From Chryseobacterium sp. JM1 (lineage in GTDB: Bacteria; Bacteroidota; Bacteroidia; Flavobacteriales; Weeksellaceae): a stretch of 64,000 nucleotides of DNA. The notes under the pieces are model-generated. The model worked only from the letters and a program-made list of their open reading frames with translations, did not search any database and was not told the origin of the DNA. Every line of letters starts with the position of its first letter. The first letter of the stretch is position 1. The stretch is taken from NCBI RefSeq assembly GCF_000737715.1, contig NZ_JPRN01000003.1:558001-622000 (forward strand), given 5' to 3'. Shown one piece after another: positions 19,026 through 27,348 of the stretch. The translations under genes were made by a program, and so were the position numbers.

Positions 19026-19625
19026 ATGAACAGTTTGGCACAAAAAGATGGAAGAAATACGAGGTATTATGAAATTCAGGAAGATGGAGTTTTTGTAAGA
19101 ACTAAATTTGCGAAGGAACTAAATGAGTATAAAATTCATTTTTCAGATATTTATGATGATGAAAGTGTTTTTAGAAAATCAAAAGATCCTGTAATTATCG
19201 CTATAGTTATATCTGTGCTGGTGAACTCAATATTGCTCACTATTTTTATTAATGAAAGCTATCAGCTTTCTCAGTCTTCAGGAATGATTGTTTTTGGCAT
19301 AGCAATGCTTCCTGCTTTAATTGTAACTGGTATATGTAATAATGAATTCAAGGCTGAAAGTTCTAAAAATATTGTCGCTGCAAAACCGCTTATTTTTTCC
19401 TACACGAAAAGAGAAATGGAAGAAGTTGACAGATTTATTGTTGAAATTAAAAAGAGTAAAAAAGAATACTATTTGAGAGAATATTATAAAGTAGACAATC
19501 TGATTCCTGTTCATACTCAAATAGCACGGATTCACTGGCTTTATGAAAGTAAATACATTACAGAGAGTGATGCACAATTTATTATCGATGAGCTTGAAAC
19601 CAAAAGAATAATCAATGGATGGTAA
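19026..19625 (+). CDS. Small two-helix membrane protein of unknown function
   Basis: A 199-residue protein. Residues 1-55 are soluble (YYEIQEDGVFVRTKFAKEL), followed by two hydrophobic segments (about 57-76 and 86-104) and a charged C-terminal half with ARIHWLYESKYITESDAQFI and a final DELETKRIINGW, which looks like a short helical hairpin (SHOCT-like in style). It starts 8 nt after the uvrA stop, so it is probably cotranscribed. No family was recognised and no function is proposed. Confidence 0.65.
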   Translation: MNSLAQKDGRNTRYYEIQEDGVFVRTKFAKELNEYKIHFSDIYDDESVFRKSKDPVIIAIVISVLVNSILLTIFINESYQLSQSSGMIVFGIAMLPALIVTGICNNEFKAESSKNIVAAKPLIFSYTKREMEEVDRFIVEIKKSKKEYYLREYYKVDNLIPVHTQIARIHWLYESKYITESDAQFIIDELETKRIINGW

Positions 19626-19651
19626 CATGTCCGGAAAATGATAAAACATAG

Positions 19652-19685
19652 AAAAGAATTTGTGAAAGCAGATTCTTTTTTTTAT
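19652..19685 (+). terminator. Probable terminator between convergent genes
   Basis: An 8-bp inverted repeat, AAAAGAAT / ATTCTTTT, with a 12-nt loop and a T tract. The long loop and AT-rich stem make it weaker than the other terminators here. Confidence 0.45.
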
Positions 19686-20062
19686 TTCCCTCTTATTTCA
19701 CTATAAATAGTTTCAACCCTTACCCAATAATCCTCCTGCATCCATCCATATTTCTTATAACCGATCCGGATCATCAAATTTTTAAACCTTTTTTTGGTTG
19801 CAAGGTGAGACGTAATAGCCTCAACCAGCCATTTTTCATTAAAGCCGGCCCATTCGCCCGCAGGTTGAAGCAGATTGGACTGAAGAACCGGGAAAATTTC
19901 ATAGGTATTAATGGTTTTCACTTCTTCGAAAGTATACGGACTTTCCAGAATTGTTTTTACAATATATCGGAAATCGGAATCCTGAAGCTCTGTATCCAGA
20001 TAAAAATCAGAAAGAGCGATCCATATAGGTTTTCGCTCTTTTATGTTCAAAGGTTTTAACAT
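19682..20062 (-). CDS. Small conserved protein (DUF7079-like), possible partner of the upstream gene
   Basis: A 126-residue soluble protein. The opening (RKPIWIALSDFYLDTELQDS, then RYIVKTILESPYTFEEV) and the centre (NTYEIFPVLQSNLL, PAGEWAGFN) resemble a family of small helical proteins that I recall as DUF7079; that name is from memory and not certain. It lies 44 nt downstream of the gene ending at 20107 on the same strand, so the pair is probably one transcript. Size and pairing would fit an immunity protein, but there is no direct evidence for that. Confidence 0.6.
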   Translation of the reverse strand: MLKPLNIKERKPIWIALSDFYLDTELQDSDFRYIVKTILESPYTFEEVKTINTYEIFPVLQSNLLQPAGEWAGFNEKWLVEAITSHLATKKRFKNLMIRIGYKKYGWMQEDYWVRVETIYSEIRGK

Positions 20063-20106
20063 TATACTTTTTTTGAATAATGAAAATCTTGTGGGAATCC
20101 GGGATC

Positions 20107-20592
20107 CTATAAAGGAGAGATGTAAACCTCTATTTTAGTTCCGTCATAATTAAATGTTCCGTCAGAATTTCGTTTGCCCAAGACCCATTTCATATCAACA
20201 GGCACCGACCATGCTGTTCCTAAAGAGAACCCGTTTACAGATCTGATCTCCGTACCGCTCCCGGTAGTAATCGCTGAGTGAAACCAGGTTTTATCTCTTA
20301 CTCTGTAAAAGCCAATGGCTTTTCCTTTGGGAATAACGGAATATCCATCCCATTTCTCTCCTCCGGAATAATCGAACTTATTAAGCCATCCCTGAGCATG
20401 ATACTGTACGAGTTCAGAGGGAGATATCGCGGCACCTCTCATGTATAAAGCATAAGCTACCACATCATGACATATTCCTTTGTTGTAACTGCCCATATCG
20501 TCCTGCCCGGAAAGAAGACCGTTCGAAATCAGGGTCTTTTTTATGGGATCCAGTTGGCCTGCATGAGCTCCTTTTGCTGTTATAATTTCCAT
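20107..20592 (-). CDS. Unknown protein with a possible papain-like Cys/His site
   Basis: A 161-residue protein with no signal peptide, not recognised as a named family. Cys41 opens a helix-like stretch (GICHDVVAYALYMRGA) and His105 begins FHSAITTG, which resembles the Cys-helix and HxxI-strand pattern of NlpC/P60, CHAP and related papain-like enzymes. FYRVRDKTWF precedes the His, and NGFSLGTAW follows as a possible third site. If the fold is right it would be a small amidase or peptidase, either a wall enzyme or a toxin. It heads a two-gene minus-strand unit with the DUF7079-like gene and is divergent from the double-glycine peptide gene at 20782. Confidence 0.6.
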   Translation of the reverse strand: MEIITAKGAHAGQLDPIKKTLISNGLLSGQDDMGSYNKGICHDVVAYALYMRGAAISPSELVQYHAQGWLNKFDYSGGEKWDGYSVIPKGKAIGFYRVRDKTWFHSAITTGSGTEIRSVNGFSLGTAWSVPVDMKWVLGKRNSDGTFNYDGTKIEVYISPL

Positions 20593-20751
20593 ATTTTTAA
20601 TTGTTTTGGTGTATGTTTTTGGCTTAGTGAAAGATACGCATTAAATATTAAACCGTATTTCCCTATGGATAGATCTATTTTTTCTGTGATAACCTATAAA
20701 TAATGAAAGCTTTAACGATTAAATTGTAATAATCTGATGCGGAATTCGTTA

Positions 20752-20759
20752 TAAATTTG
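20752..20759 (+). promoter_or_regulatory. -7 promoter box (TAAATTTG) for the 44-residue peptide
   Basis: An exact TAnnTTTG 22 nt before the ATG at 20782. A TTG at 20724-20726 is 25 nt upstream, too far for ideal spacing. Confidence 0.55.
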
Positions 20760-20781
20760 TTAAACATAAAATTAAAACGAT

Positions 20782-20916
20782 ATGAAAAATTTAAAGAAAC
20801 TTACAAAAACCGATCTTAAATCTGTGTACGGCGGAGAACCAAAGAAATACTGCGTATTCTGCGAATGGATGAATAAAGTAGTATGCAGCGAGGTTCCGAT
20901 CGCTCAATGCCCTTAA
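20782..20916 (+). CDS. 44-residue double-glycine leader peptide with four cysteines (bacteriocin-like)
   Basis: Too short for routine gene calling, but well supported: ATG at 20782, TAA at 20914-20916, a -7 promoter box upstream and a strong terminator directly after. The first 18 residues, MKNLKKLTKTDLKSVYGG, form a leader of the class ending in Gly-Gly, as used by peptides exported through peptidase-containing ABC transporters. The mature part would be 26 residues with Cys at 24, 27, 35 and 43 and a central WMNKVVC. Chryseobacterium genomes carry many such bacteriocin-like or natural-product precursor peptides, with unknown roles. No transporter or modifying enzyme lies beside it; the candidate papain-like gene is divergent, 190 bp away. 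Confidence 0.75.
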   Translation: MKNLKKLTKTDLKSVYGGEPKKYCVFCEWMNKVVCSEVPIAQCP

Positions 20917-20923
20917 AAAATGT

Positions 20924-20953
20924 AAAGCTGCTCTCAGAGCAGCTTTTTTTATG
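20924..20953 (+). terminator. Rho-independent terminator after the small peptide gene
   Basis: A perfect 10-bp stem, AAAGCTGCTC / GAGCAGCTTT, with a 3-nt loop and seven T. Its position 8 nt after the stop supports the small gene as a real transcript. Confidence 0.9.
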
Positions 20954-20961
20954 ATGAGGTT

Positions 20962-21516
20962 TTACTTATTGGCATTTTGGGTGAATTCTTTCAGACTTGT
21001 TTTCAAATCTTTCGCATTTCCTATACTGTCAAATCGGATATTGTCAATTTTCCAGCCCTGACCGGAATTGATCAATTGTACGTTATCTGTCCACTTAATT
21101 TTCGGTGGGGATAAAGTGTATTCAAGTTCAACAGCTGCATTAGCTGAGGTTCCGGAAGGATCTATTGTAACCGACTTTATTTTATATCCGGTATATCCTT
21201 CATAGAGACTGGAGAAAACAGCGCCCTCGAACAATAACGGTTTTTCATCCGGGTGATCACTTTTTTTCACTCTTTCAATATCAGCTTCCGATGCGTGGAT
21301 AGCATCTTCCAGAGTCTTTTTCAGTTCCGGAGAAAACAGACTGTCTGAAAACGATTGATTGTAAATCGATTTTTTTGAACCGTCATATTCTGTATACAGC
21401 TGATTGACTTTTTGGTTAATTTCCGTATCAGCCGATACAGACGGGCGGGTTTCATTGTTTTTGCAGCCTGCCAAAAACAGAATACCGCTTAAGCATAGAA
21501 ATAATTTCTTGATCAT
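20962..21516 (-). CDS. DUF3828-like lipoprotein
   Basis: A 184-residue lipoprotein with lipobox FLAGC (Cys18) and a mature region that looks like an NTF2-type cone fold: an N-terminal helix with SFSDSLFSPELKKTLEDAI, then strands ending VQLINSGQGWKIDNIRF. This resembles DUF3828 proteins. Role unknown; located at the inner face of the outer membrane or in the periplasm. It converges on the small peptide gene and stands alone. Confidence 0.65.
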   Translation of the reverse strand: MIKKLFLCLSGILFLAGCKNNETRPSVSADTEINQKVNQLYTEYDGSKKSIYNQSFSDSLFSPELKKTLEDAIHASEADIERVKKSDHPDEKPLLFEGAVFSSLYEGYTGYKIKSVTIDPSGTSANAAVELEYTLSPPKIKWTDNVQLINSGQGWKIDNIRFDSIGNAKDLKTSLKEFTQNANK

Positions 21517-21625
21517 AATGAGTGTGATTTTTTTTTCATTAAAGGCTCAAACTGTATGCCGATTTTTCTAATTTCATTAATTTAATAAGTTAAAAATAAA
21601 TTAAGCAGCCCATCGTAAAAATGTA

Positions 21626-21633
21626 TACATTTG
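21626..21633 (+). promoter_or_regulatory. -7 promoter box (TACATTTG) supporting a GTG start
   Basis: An exact TAnnTTTG that places the transcript start near 21640, about 10 nt before the GTG at 21651. No in-frame ATG lies between them. Confidence 0.6.
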
Positions 21634-21650
21634 AGTATAAAACATGATTT

Positions 21651-22163
21651 GTGAATCCTATTCTTGATGTTGTCGTACGTTCCTTGTGTGTTTACCTTTT
21701 TATGGTAATCGCGATCCGTCTTTTTGGTAAAAATCAGCTTTCCCAGCTCAATGCAGGGGATGTGGTATTGTTGCTGCTTATTTCCAATGCTGTTCAGAAT
21801 GCAATGGTAGGACCGGATACCTCGCTGCAGGGCGGTCTTATTGCGGCACTAGTTCTTTTCGCAGCCAATTTTATTTTAAAAAGACTCATGTTTGCCAACC
21901 GGAAATTCGAAACCTTTATGGAAGAGGATCCTGTCGTCCTGATCAGAGATGGAGTGATAGATCAGCCTGCTTTGAACAGGGTAAAGATCACCCGTGATGA
22001 GCTGGAAGAAGCGATAAGAGAACACGGCGTAGAAAAAATACAGAATGTAAAGCTCTCTATTCTCGAGGTAGACGGAAATATCAGTGTTGTTTCTCAGGAC
22101 GAAACACAGACACAAACGCATTATTCAAGAATTAAAAGAAGAAATAAAAGAAAATACCATTAA
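21651..22163 (+). CDS. DUF421 (YetF-like) membrane protein
   Basis: A 170-residue protein with three N-terminal hydrophobic helices and a small cytoplasmic domain. The family motifs are clear: RLFGKNQLSQLNAGDVVLLL in the first loop and DPVVLIRDGVIDQPALNR, then ITRDELEEAIREHGVEKIQNV in the C-terminal domain. YetF-type proteins are conserved but of unknown function. The start is GTG; the promoter -7 box 18 nt upstream rules out a longer product. The acetyltransferase gene follows after 6 nt, so they form an operon. Confidence 0.85.
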   Translation: MNPILDVVVRSLCVYLFMVIAIRLFGKNQLSQLNAGDVVLLLLISNAVQNAMVGPDTSLQGGLIAALVLFAANFILKRLMFANRKFETFMEEDPVVLIRDGVIDQPALNRVKITRDELEEAIREHGVEKIQNVKLSILEVDGNISVVSQDETQTQTHYSRIKRRNKRKYH

Positions 22164-22169
22164 AATAGT

Positions 22170-22664
22170 ATGAATTACGAATTACGCGAAATGCTTCCCA
22201 GCGACGAAAAAAGGGTGTTGGAGATATTCAGACAGGGACTGGAAGGCGGTATGGCTACTTTTGAAACTGAAGTTCCTACAGCCGAAGCCTGGAATATGGA
22301 ATATTTCAACGACTGCCGGTGGGTTTTGGAAAATGAAACCAATGAAATAGTAGGATGGTGCGCTTTGAAATTGGTAAGCAAAAGGGAATGTTATAAAGGA
22401 GTGGCTGAAGTAAGCATTTATTTTGAGAATTCTTATCAGGGGAAAGGTTTAGGGTCAGTGCTGCTGAAAAAGATGATTCTCGACAGCGAAAGCCACGGAT
22501 TCTGGACATTACAGGCCAGTATCTTCCCGGAAAATGAAGCATCCATAAGATTTCATCAGAAAAACGGCTTCAGAACCGTAGGAGTCCGCAAGAAAATAGG
22601 AAAACTGAACGGGCAGTGGAAAGATGTTATCCTGATGGAAAAGAGAAGCGAAATAATTAATTGA
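22170..22664 (+). CDS. GNAT-family N-acetyltransferase
   Basis: A 164-residue acetyl-CoA-dependent acetyltransferase. The acetyl-CoA pyrophosphate loop is QGKGLG at 90-95, followed by the usual helix (SVLLKKMI). The C-terminal ASIFPENEASIRFHQKNGFR is the standard GNAT segment. The N-terminal ATFETEVPTAEAW and the WTLQASIFPENEAS segment resemble phosphinothricin/methionine sulfone acetyltransferases, so small amino-acid analogues are plausible substrates. It follows the DUF421 gene by 6 nt. Confidence 0.85.
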   Translation: MNYELREMLPSDEKRVLEIFRQGLEGGMATFETEVPTAEAWNMEYFNDCRWVLENETNEIVGWCALKLVSKRECYKGVAEVSIYFENSYQGKGLGSVLLKKMILDSESHGFWTLQASIFPENEASIRFHQKNGFRTVGVRKKIGKLNGQWKDVILMEKRSEIIN

Positions 22665-22668
22665 TGAG

Positions 22669-22752
22669 ATGTTAGAAGCTAGAAATTAGAAATTAGTGTG
22701 AAACTTTGAAATAGACCACTAAACTAGCTTCTAAGCTCTAATATCTAAATTC
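22669..22752. repeat. Dispersed intergenic repeat, family A (TTAGAAGCTAGAAATTAGA), copy 1
   Basis: The left arm (ATGTTAGAAGCTAGAAATTAG) and right arm (CTAGCTTCTAAGCTCTAATATC) are imperfect inverted repeats. Related copies lie at 28189-28272 and 62761-62790. No coding content. Confidence 0.6.
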
Positions 22753-22810
22753 TTTTCAAATTTTGGCATCAACCTTGTTATCTCCCTACTGAAATTTGAA
22801 AAAGTAGAAA

Positions 22811-23044
22811 ATGAAAAGTTTGATTAAAATTACAGGGGTCGTAACGGTCCTGTTCATGTTGTCATCATGTGTAGTGCATGATCAGCACGTGAGAAGGGTT
22901 CCACCGGGACACGCCAAGAAAATGTATGGGGGAAGTGCAAGGTATTATGCTCCGGGACATGTGAAAAAAAGAGTGTATTACTACGACGATGACGACAGAG
23001 GCCGCGGCCACAGACACAAAGGAAAGAAACATCACAGAGATTGA
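22811..23044 (+). CDS. Small basic, His-rich lipoprotein
   Basis: A 77-residue protein with signal peptide and lipobox MLSSC (Cys20). The mature part is short and unusual: two PGHxKK motifs (PPGHAKKMYGG and APGHVKKRVYYY), an acidic run DDDD, and a C-terminal RGRGHRHKGKKHHRD. Small lipoproteins with PPGHAKK motifs occur in Bacteroidota, with no established role. The His/Asp-rich tail could bind metal or nucleic acid or interact with wall polymers. Its own terminator follows. Confidence 0.65.
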   Translation: MKSLIKITGVVTVLFMLSSCVVHDQHVRRVPPGHAKKMYGGSARYYAPGHVKKRVYYYDDDDRGRGHRHKGKKHHRD

Positions 23045-23052
23045 GAAAAATA

Positions 23053-23082
23053 AAAAAGCCCTGATTTTTTCAGGGCTTTTGA
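23053..23082. terminator. Bidirectional terminator
   Basis: Stem AAAAGCCCTGA / TCAGGGCTTTT with A and T tracts on both sides. It serves the small lipoprotein (plus) and the DUF4286 gene (minus). Confidence 0.85.
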
Positions 23083-23089
23083 TTTATAT

Positions 23090-23404
23090 TTAAAATCTGG
23101 ATTTTTTAGGATTCAGGAATGTATTGAAGATCATTACCTCGGTTCCGAATTTTTTCTCGACCCTTTCTGCAATGTTCAGCATTTCACTTTTAATGAAGTC
23201 TTCCCTGAGGTCTTCATTGTCAAAAATCAAAAGAAGATTATAATTCTTACCTTCGTCTATATAATCTGTGTGTACTTCAGAAAGAATATATTTGTTGACG
23301 TCCATCAGGTTTTCGGCCATCTGGACCAGTGTTTCGTCAATATAATTTTCCCATTCTTCAATATTGTTTTTCGTGCAGTGGAAAGTTATACTCAATAAGC
23401 TCAT
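23090..23404 (-). CDS. DUF4286 family protein
   Basis: A 104-residue cytoplasmic protein that fits DUF4286: a ferredoxin-like pattern beginning SITFHCTKNNIEEWENYI and ending EVMIFNTFLNP. Function unknown. It is divergent from gyrA across a 148-bp gap. The family is widespread in Bacteroidota and often single-copy. Confidence 0.75.
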   Translation of the reverse strand: MSLLSITFHCTKNNIEEWENYIDETLVQMAENLMDVNKYILSEVHTDYIDEGKNYNLLLIFDNEDLREDFIKSEMLNIAERVEKKFGTEVMIFNTFLNPKKSRF

Positions 23405-23426
23405 ATTTTATGAATTTTTAAGATTT

Positions 23427-23435
23427 TGTGGATAA
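23427..23435 (-). promoter_or_regulatory. DnaA-box-like sequence (TTATCCACA) upstream of gyrA
   Basis: An exact 9-mer match read on the minus strand, in the gap between the DUF4286 gene and gyrA. In a 64-kb AT-rich window about one exact match is expected by chance, so function is unproven. Confidence 0.25.
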
Positions 23436-23552
23436 ATTCTAGCACAAAAATCGGTAAAAATTTCGTAAATTAGCCCGTTAATAAAAATTGGAAATAAATA
23501 ATTTTCAGACGCACAGCTAAAGGTCTGACTGTCATTATAATAAAATTTGTTT

Positions 23553-26135
23553 ATGCAAAAAGAAGGAGAAAGACTGATTCCTATCAACATTGTTGATGAA
23601 ATGAAATCGTCTTATATCGATTATTCGATGTCGGTTATCGTTTCAAGAGCGTTGCCGGACGTAAGAGACGGCCTTAAACCCGTTCATAGAAGAGTACTGT
23701 ATGGTATGTATGGATTAGGGGTTTTTTCTAATAGAAAATATTTAAAATCTGCCAGAATTGTTGGGGATGTTTTAGGTAAATACCACCCGCATGGTGACTC
23801 TTCTGTTTACGATGCGATGGTAAGAATGGCGCAGCCTTGGAGCTTGCGTTATCCTCAGGTGGACGGACAGGGTAACTTCGGTTCAATGGACGGCGACCCG
23901 CCTGCAGCAATGCGTTATACGGAAGCAAGATTGAAAAAAATATCTGATGATATTCTTTCTGATTTAGATAAAGAAACCGTTGATTTTCAGAATAACTTCG
24001 ATGATAGTATGACGGAGCCTACCGTTATGCCTACAAAAATTCCAACGTTATTAGTGAACGGAACATCGGGTATTGCAGTAGGTATGGCAACCAATATGGC
24101 GCCACACAACTTATCAGAATCTGTAGATGCGATCACTGCTTATATCGATAATAAAGATATTACGATCGATGAACTGATGCACCACATTACAGCACCGGAT
24201 TTCCCTACAGGAGGTATTATCTATGGTTACGACGGGGTAAGAGACGCTTTCCATACAGGAAGAGGAAGAGTAGTGCTGAGAGCAAAAGTGAATTTCGAGG
24301 AAATCGGAAACAGAAATGCGATTATCGTTACAGAAGTTCCTTACCAGGTCAATAAGGCGGACATGATCGCCAGAACAGCTGAATTGGTTAAAGATGATAA
24401 GATTGTAGGAATTCATGAGATCAGAGACGAATCGGACAGAAATGGTCTGCGTGTCGTTTATGAACTGAAAAATGATGCGATTCCTAATGTTGTCTTAAAT
24501 TTATTGTATAAGTATACAGCGCTTCAGACTTCTTTCAGTGTGAATAATATTGCATTGGTTAAAGGAAGACCGGAACAGCTGAATTTAAAAGATATCATTC
24601 ATCACTTTGTAGAGCACAGACATGAGGTAATCGTAAGAAGAACTCATTTTGAGCTTAAGAAAGCGAGAGAAAGAGCGCATATTTTAGAAGGTTTCATGAA
24701 GGTGATTGGTGCTCAGGATTCTTTAGACAGAGCTATCGCTATCATCCGTCACAGTGCTAACCCTCAGGGTGCAAAAGAAGGTTTGATCGAAGCATTTGAT
24801 CTTTCTGATATCCAGGCTCAGGCTATTCTTGATCTGAGATTGGCACGTCTTACAGGAATGGAGCTTGATAAGATCCGTGACGAGTATGATGCCATCATGA
24901 AAGAAATCATGAACTTGGAAGACATCTTAGCGAATGAGCCAAGAAGATTCGAGATCATCAAAGAAGAATTGGCTGAAATTAAAGAAAGATATGGTGACGA
25001 AAGAAGAACTGCCATCGACTTCTCAGGAGGTGAAATGTCTATCGAAGATATCATCCCGAACGAAGCAGTGGTTCTTACCATTTCGCACGCAGGATACGTT
25101 AAGAGAACATCTCTTTCCGAATACAAAATTCAGAGCAGAGGAGGGGTAGGAAACAGAGCGGCAACTACAAGGGATGAAGATTTCCTTGAGTATATCGTTT
25201 CTGCGACCAATCACCAGTATATGTTATTCTTCACAGAAAAAGGAAGATGTTACTGGTTAAGAGTATTTGAAATTCCTGAAGGATCTAAAACTTCAAAAGG
25301 TAGAGCGGTACAAAACCTTATCAACATCGAACAGGATGATAAGATCAAGGCTTATATCAGAACCAATAACCTGAAGGATGCTGAATATGTCAATCAAATG
25401 AGCGTAGTAATGGTAACCAAGAACGGTACTATTAAGAAAACGTCTCTTGAAGCGTATTCAAGACCAAGGGTAAATGGTGTAAATGCTATTGAGATCAGAG
25501 ATAATGACCAGTTGTTAGGTGCTTACTTAACCAACGGTACTTCTCAGATCATGATCGCTACTAAAAACGGTAAATGTATCCGTTTCCCTGAAGAAAAAGT
25601 GAGAGAAGTAGGTAGAGGATCTATCGGGGTTCGTGGGATCAGCATGGAAGATGATGATGAAGCAATTGGTATGATTGTTGTGAATGATCTGGAAAATGAA
25701 ACGGTACTTGTTGTATCTGAAAAAGGATATGGAAAAAGAACGGCTGTTTTAGACTACAGAGAAACCAACAGAGGAGGAAAAGGAGTGATCACCCTGAACA
25801 TTACCGAAAAAACAGGACATCTGATTGCTATTCAGAATGTGACAGACGAAGACGGATTGATGATCATCAATAAGTCGGGGGTTGCCATCAGAATGAATAT
25901 GGATGAAATGAGAGTAATGGGTAGAAATACTCAGGGAGTAAGAATGATCAACCTTAAGAAAAATGACGAAATTGCAGCGATTGCAAAAGTAGAAATGGAT
26001 AAAGATGTTGAAGACGATTCCGAAGAATTGACAGAAGAAACAGAAATTGTAGCTGATAACCAGGAAAACAATACACCTCAGGCTGAAAACGAAAGTCCGG
26101 CTGAGGAAAGTGGGAATTCTGATTCTGAAGAATAA
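23553..26135 (+). CDS. gyrA: DNA gyrase subunit A
   Basis: An 860-residue type II topoisomerase subunit that introduces negative supercoils with GyrB. The start at 23553 ([12 protein letters not shown]) gives Escherichia coli-like numbering: catalytic Tyr122 in RYTEARL, and the quinolone-region residues Ser83 and Asp87 in [10 protein letters not shown] at 78-87, so the common resistance substitutions are absent. The GyrA-box is QSRGGVG at 527-533 (consensus QRRGGKG), followed by the beta-pinwheel C-terminal domain. The tail is acidic ([24 protein letters not shown]). A TTG two codons upstream also opens the frame. A TPR protein follows 27 nt downstream. Confidence 0.97.
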   Translation: MQKEGERLIPINIVDEMKSSYIDYSMSVIVSRALPDVRDGLKPVHRRVLYGMYGLGVFSNRKYLKSARIVGDVLGKYHPHGDSSVYDAMVRMAQPWSLRYPQVDGQGNFGSMDGDPPAAMRYTEARLKKISDDILSDLDKETVDFQNNFDDSMTEPTVMPTKIPTLLVNGTSGIAVGMATNMAPHNLSESVDAITAYIDNKDITIDELMHHITAPDFPTGGIIYGYDGVRDAFHTGRGRVVLRAKVNFEEIGNRNAIIVTEVPYQVNKADMIARTAELVKDDKIVGIHEIRDESDRNGLRVVYELKNDAIPNVVLNLLYKYTALQTSFSVNNIALVKGRPEQLNLKDIIHHFVEHRHEVIVRRTHFELKKARERAHILEGFMKVIGAQDSLDRAIAIIRHSANPQGAKEGLIEAFDLSDIQAQAILDLRLARLTGMELDKIRDEYDAIMKEIMNLEDILANEPRRFEIIKEELAEIKERYGDERRTAIDFSGGEMSIEDIIPNEAVVLTISHAGYVKRTSLSEYKIQSRGGVGNRAATTRDEDFLEYIVSATNHQYMLFFTEKGRCYWLRVFEIPEGSKTSKGRAVQNLINIEQDDKIKAYIRTNNLKDAEYVNQMSVVMVTKNGTIKKTSLEAYSRPRVNGVNAIEIRDNDQLLGAYLTNGTSQIMIATKNGKCIRFPEEKVREVGRGSIGVRGISMEDDDEAIGMIVVNDLENETVLVVSEKGYGKRTAVLDYRETNRGGKGVITLNITEKTGHLIAIQNVTDEDGLMIINKSGVAIRMNMDEMRVMGRNTQGVRMINLKKNDEIAAIAKVEMDKDVEDDSEELTEETEIVADNQENNTPQAENESPAEESGNSDSEE

Positions 26136-26162
26136 AAGTACAATTAATATAATATAGTTATT

Positions 26163-27188
26163 ATGAAGAGACTCATTTTAGGTATAGCCATCGTAGCTTC
26201 TGCATTCGTTTTCGGTCAGAAGAACGATGTAAATGCCAAGTTACAGGAAACGAATAAAGCGGCAATGGATGCATATACTGCAAAGAATTACACCGTTGCG
26301 GCGCCGAAGTTTTTAGAAGTATATAACTTACTAAAAACAAATGGCCAGGATGATAAGCTTTACATGTATTATGCAGGGTTAAGTTATGCGTTAGCCAATA
26401 ACAGCGACGAAGCCATCAAAATCTATACAGAACTTATCAATTCCGGTTTTACAGGTATTCAGACTACGTATACTGCAAAAGAGAAAAAATCCGGTCAGGT
26501 GGTTCCTTTGGATAAAACAACCTGGGACCTTATGAAGAAGAACAGTGACTATTCAGATTTTAAAACTGAACAGACTCCAAGTGTTGAACCGGATCTGTAT
26601 GAAACATTAACTACATTGCTTCTGAATGCAAAAAAACCTACTGAAGCATTAGCGATCATTGAAAAAGGATTGGCAAAATATCCTAACAATGCTAAGCTTA
26701 AAGATGCTCAGGGAACTGCATATTATGAGTCCGGAAATACAGAAAAGTTTATCGGAACTCTTAAAGAGCAGTTGGCTAAAAATCCTAATGATGCGACCAA
26801 CTGGTACAATCTTGGGGTGATGCAGTCTAAAAATCCTGCTTCTTTGGAAGATGCCATCGCATCATTCAAAAAAGCAATCGAGATCAAGCCTGACTTTGAC
26901 AACGCTTATCAGAACCTTGTATACACTGTAATCGGGGACGATTCTAAAATCGTAGACCAGATCAACGCGACAAGAAAAGAAAAGCCGGAAGAAGCTACCA
27001 AGCTGATCGATGCAAGAAGAGAGAGATTTGCGAAAGCACTTCCTTATGCTGAAGGATGGTACAAAGCTGCACCAAAGAACATCGATGCGGTTACTGCCTT
27101 GAAAGAGATCTATGTAGTCACTAAAAACATGGACAAAGTTAAAGAAATGAAAGCTAAAGAAACTGAGCTTAAAGCACAGACGAAATAG
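26163..27188 (+). CDS. Exported tetratricopeptide-repeat protein
   Basis: A 341-residue protein with a signal peptide (1-19, ending FVFGQ) and TPR helices through most of its length (for example YMYYAGLSYALANNSDEAIK, then ALAIIEKGLAKYPNN, WYNLGVMQSKNP and ASFKKAIEIKPDFDNAYQNL). TPR proteins are protein-protein scaffolds; partners here are unknown. It follows gyrA by 27 nt with no evident promoter or terminator between, so it may be cotranscribed with it, an arrangement seen in other flavobacteria. Its terminator is at 27211-27247. Confidence 0.8.
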   Translation: MKRLILGIAIVASAFVFGQKNDVNAKLQETNKAAMDAYTAKNYTVAAPKFLEVYNLLKTNGQDDKLYMYYAGLSYALANNSDEAIKIYTELINSGFTGIQTTYTAKEKKSGQVVPLDKTTWDLMKKNSDYSDFKTEQTPSVEPDLYETLTTLLLNAKKPTEALAIIEKGLAKYPNNAKLKDAQGTAYYESGNTEKFIGTLKEQLAKNPNDATNWYNLGVMQSKNPASLEDAIASFKKAIEIKPDFDNAYQNLVYTVIGDDSKIVDQINATRKEKPEEATKLIDARRERFAKALPYAEGWYKAAPKNIDAVTALKEIYVVTKNMDKVKEMKAKETELKAQTK

Positions 27189-27210
27189 TCATTCTTTAAT
27201 TGAATAATAA

Positions 27211-27247
27211 ACAAAGCCGGAACAGAAATGTTTCGGCTTTTGTTTTT
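27211..27247 (+). terminator. Rho-independent terminator after gyrA-TPR
   Basis: Stem AAAGCCGgAACA / TGTTtCGGCTTT (one internal mismatch), GAAA loop, then TTGTTTTT. Confidence 0.8.
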
Positions 27248-27322
27248 CCTGATCCGAAAAAGACCTCTGTTTTTTCCTGTTATTATCGTTAAATTTCACC
27301 TTAAAAATTCTCTGCAATTCCG

Positions 27323-27330
27323 TATCTTTG
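27323..27330 (+). promoter_or_regulatory. -7 promoter box (TATCTTTG) for menB
   Basis: An exact TAnnTTTG that overlaps the TTG of a longer frame at 27328. The ATG at 27349 lies 18 nt downstream and is taken as the start. Confidence 0.6.
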
Positions 27331-27348
27331 AGAAAAATTTTTTACAAG

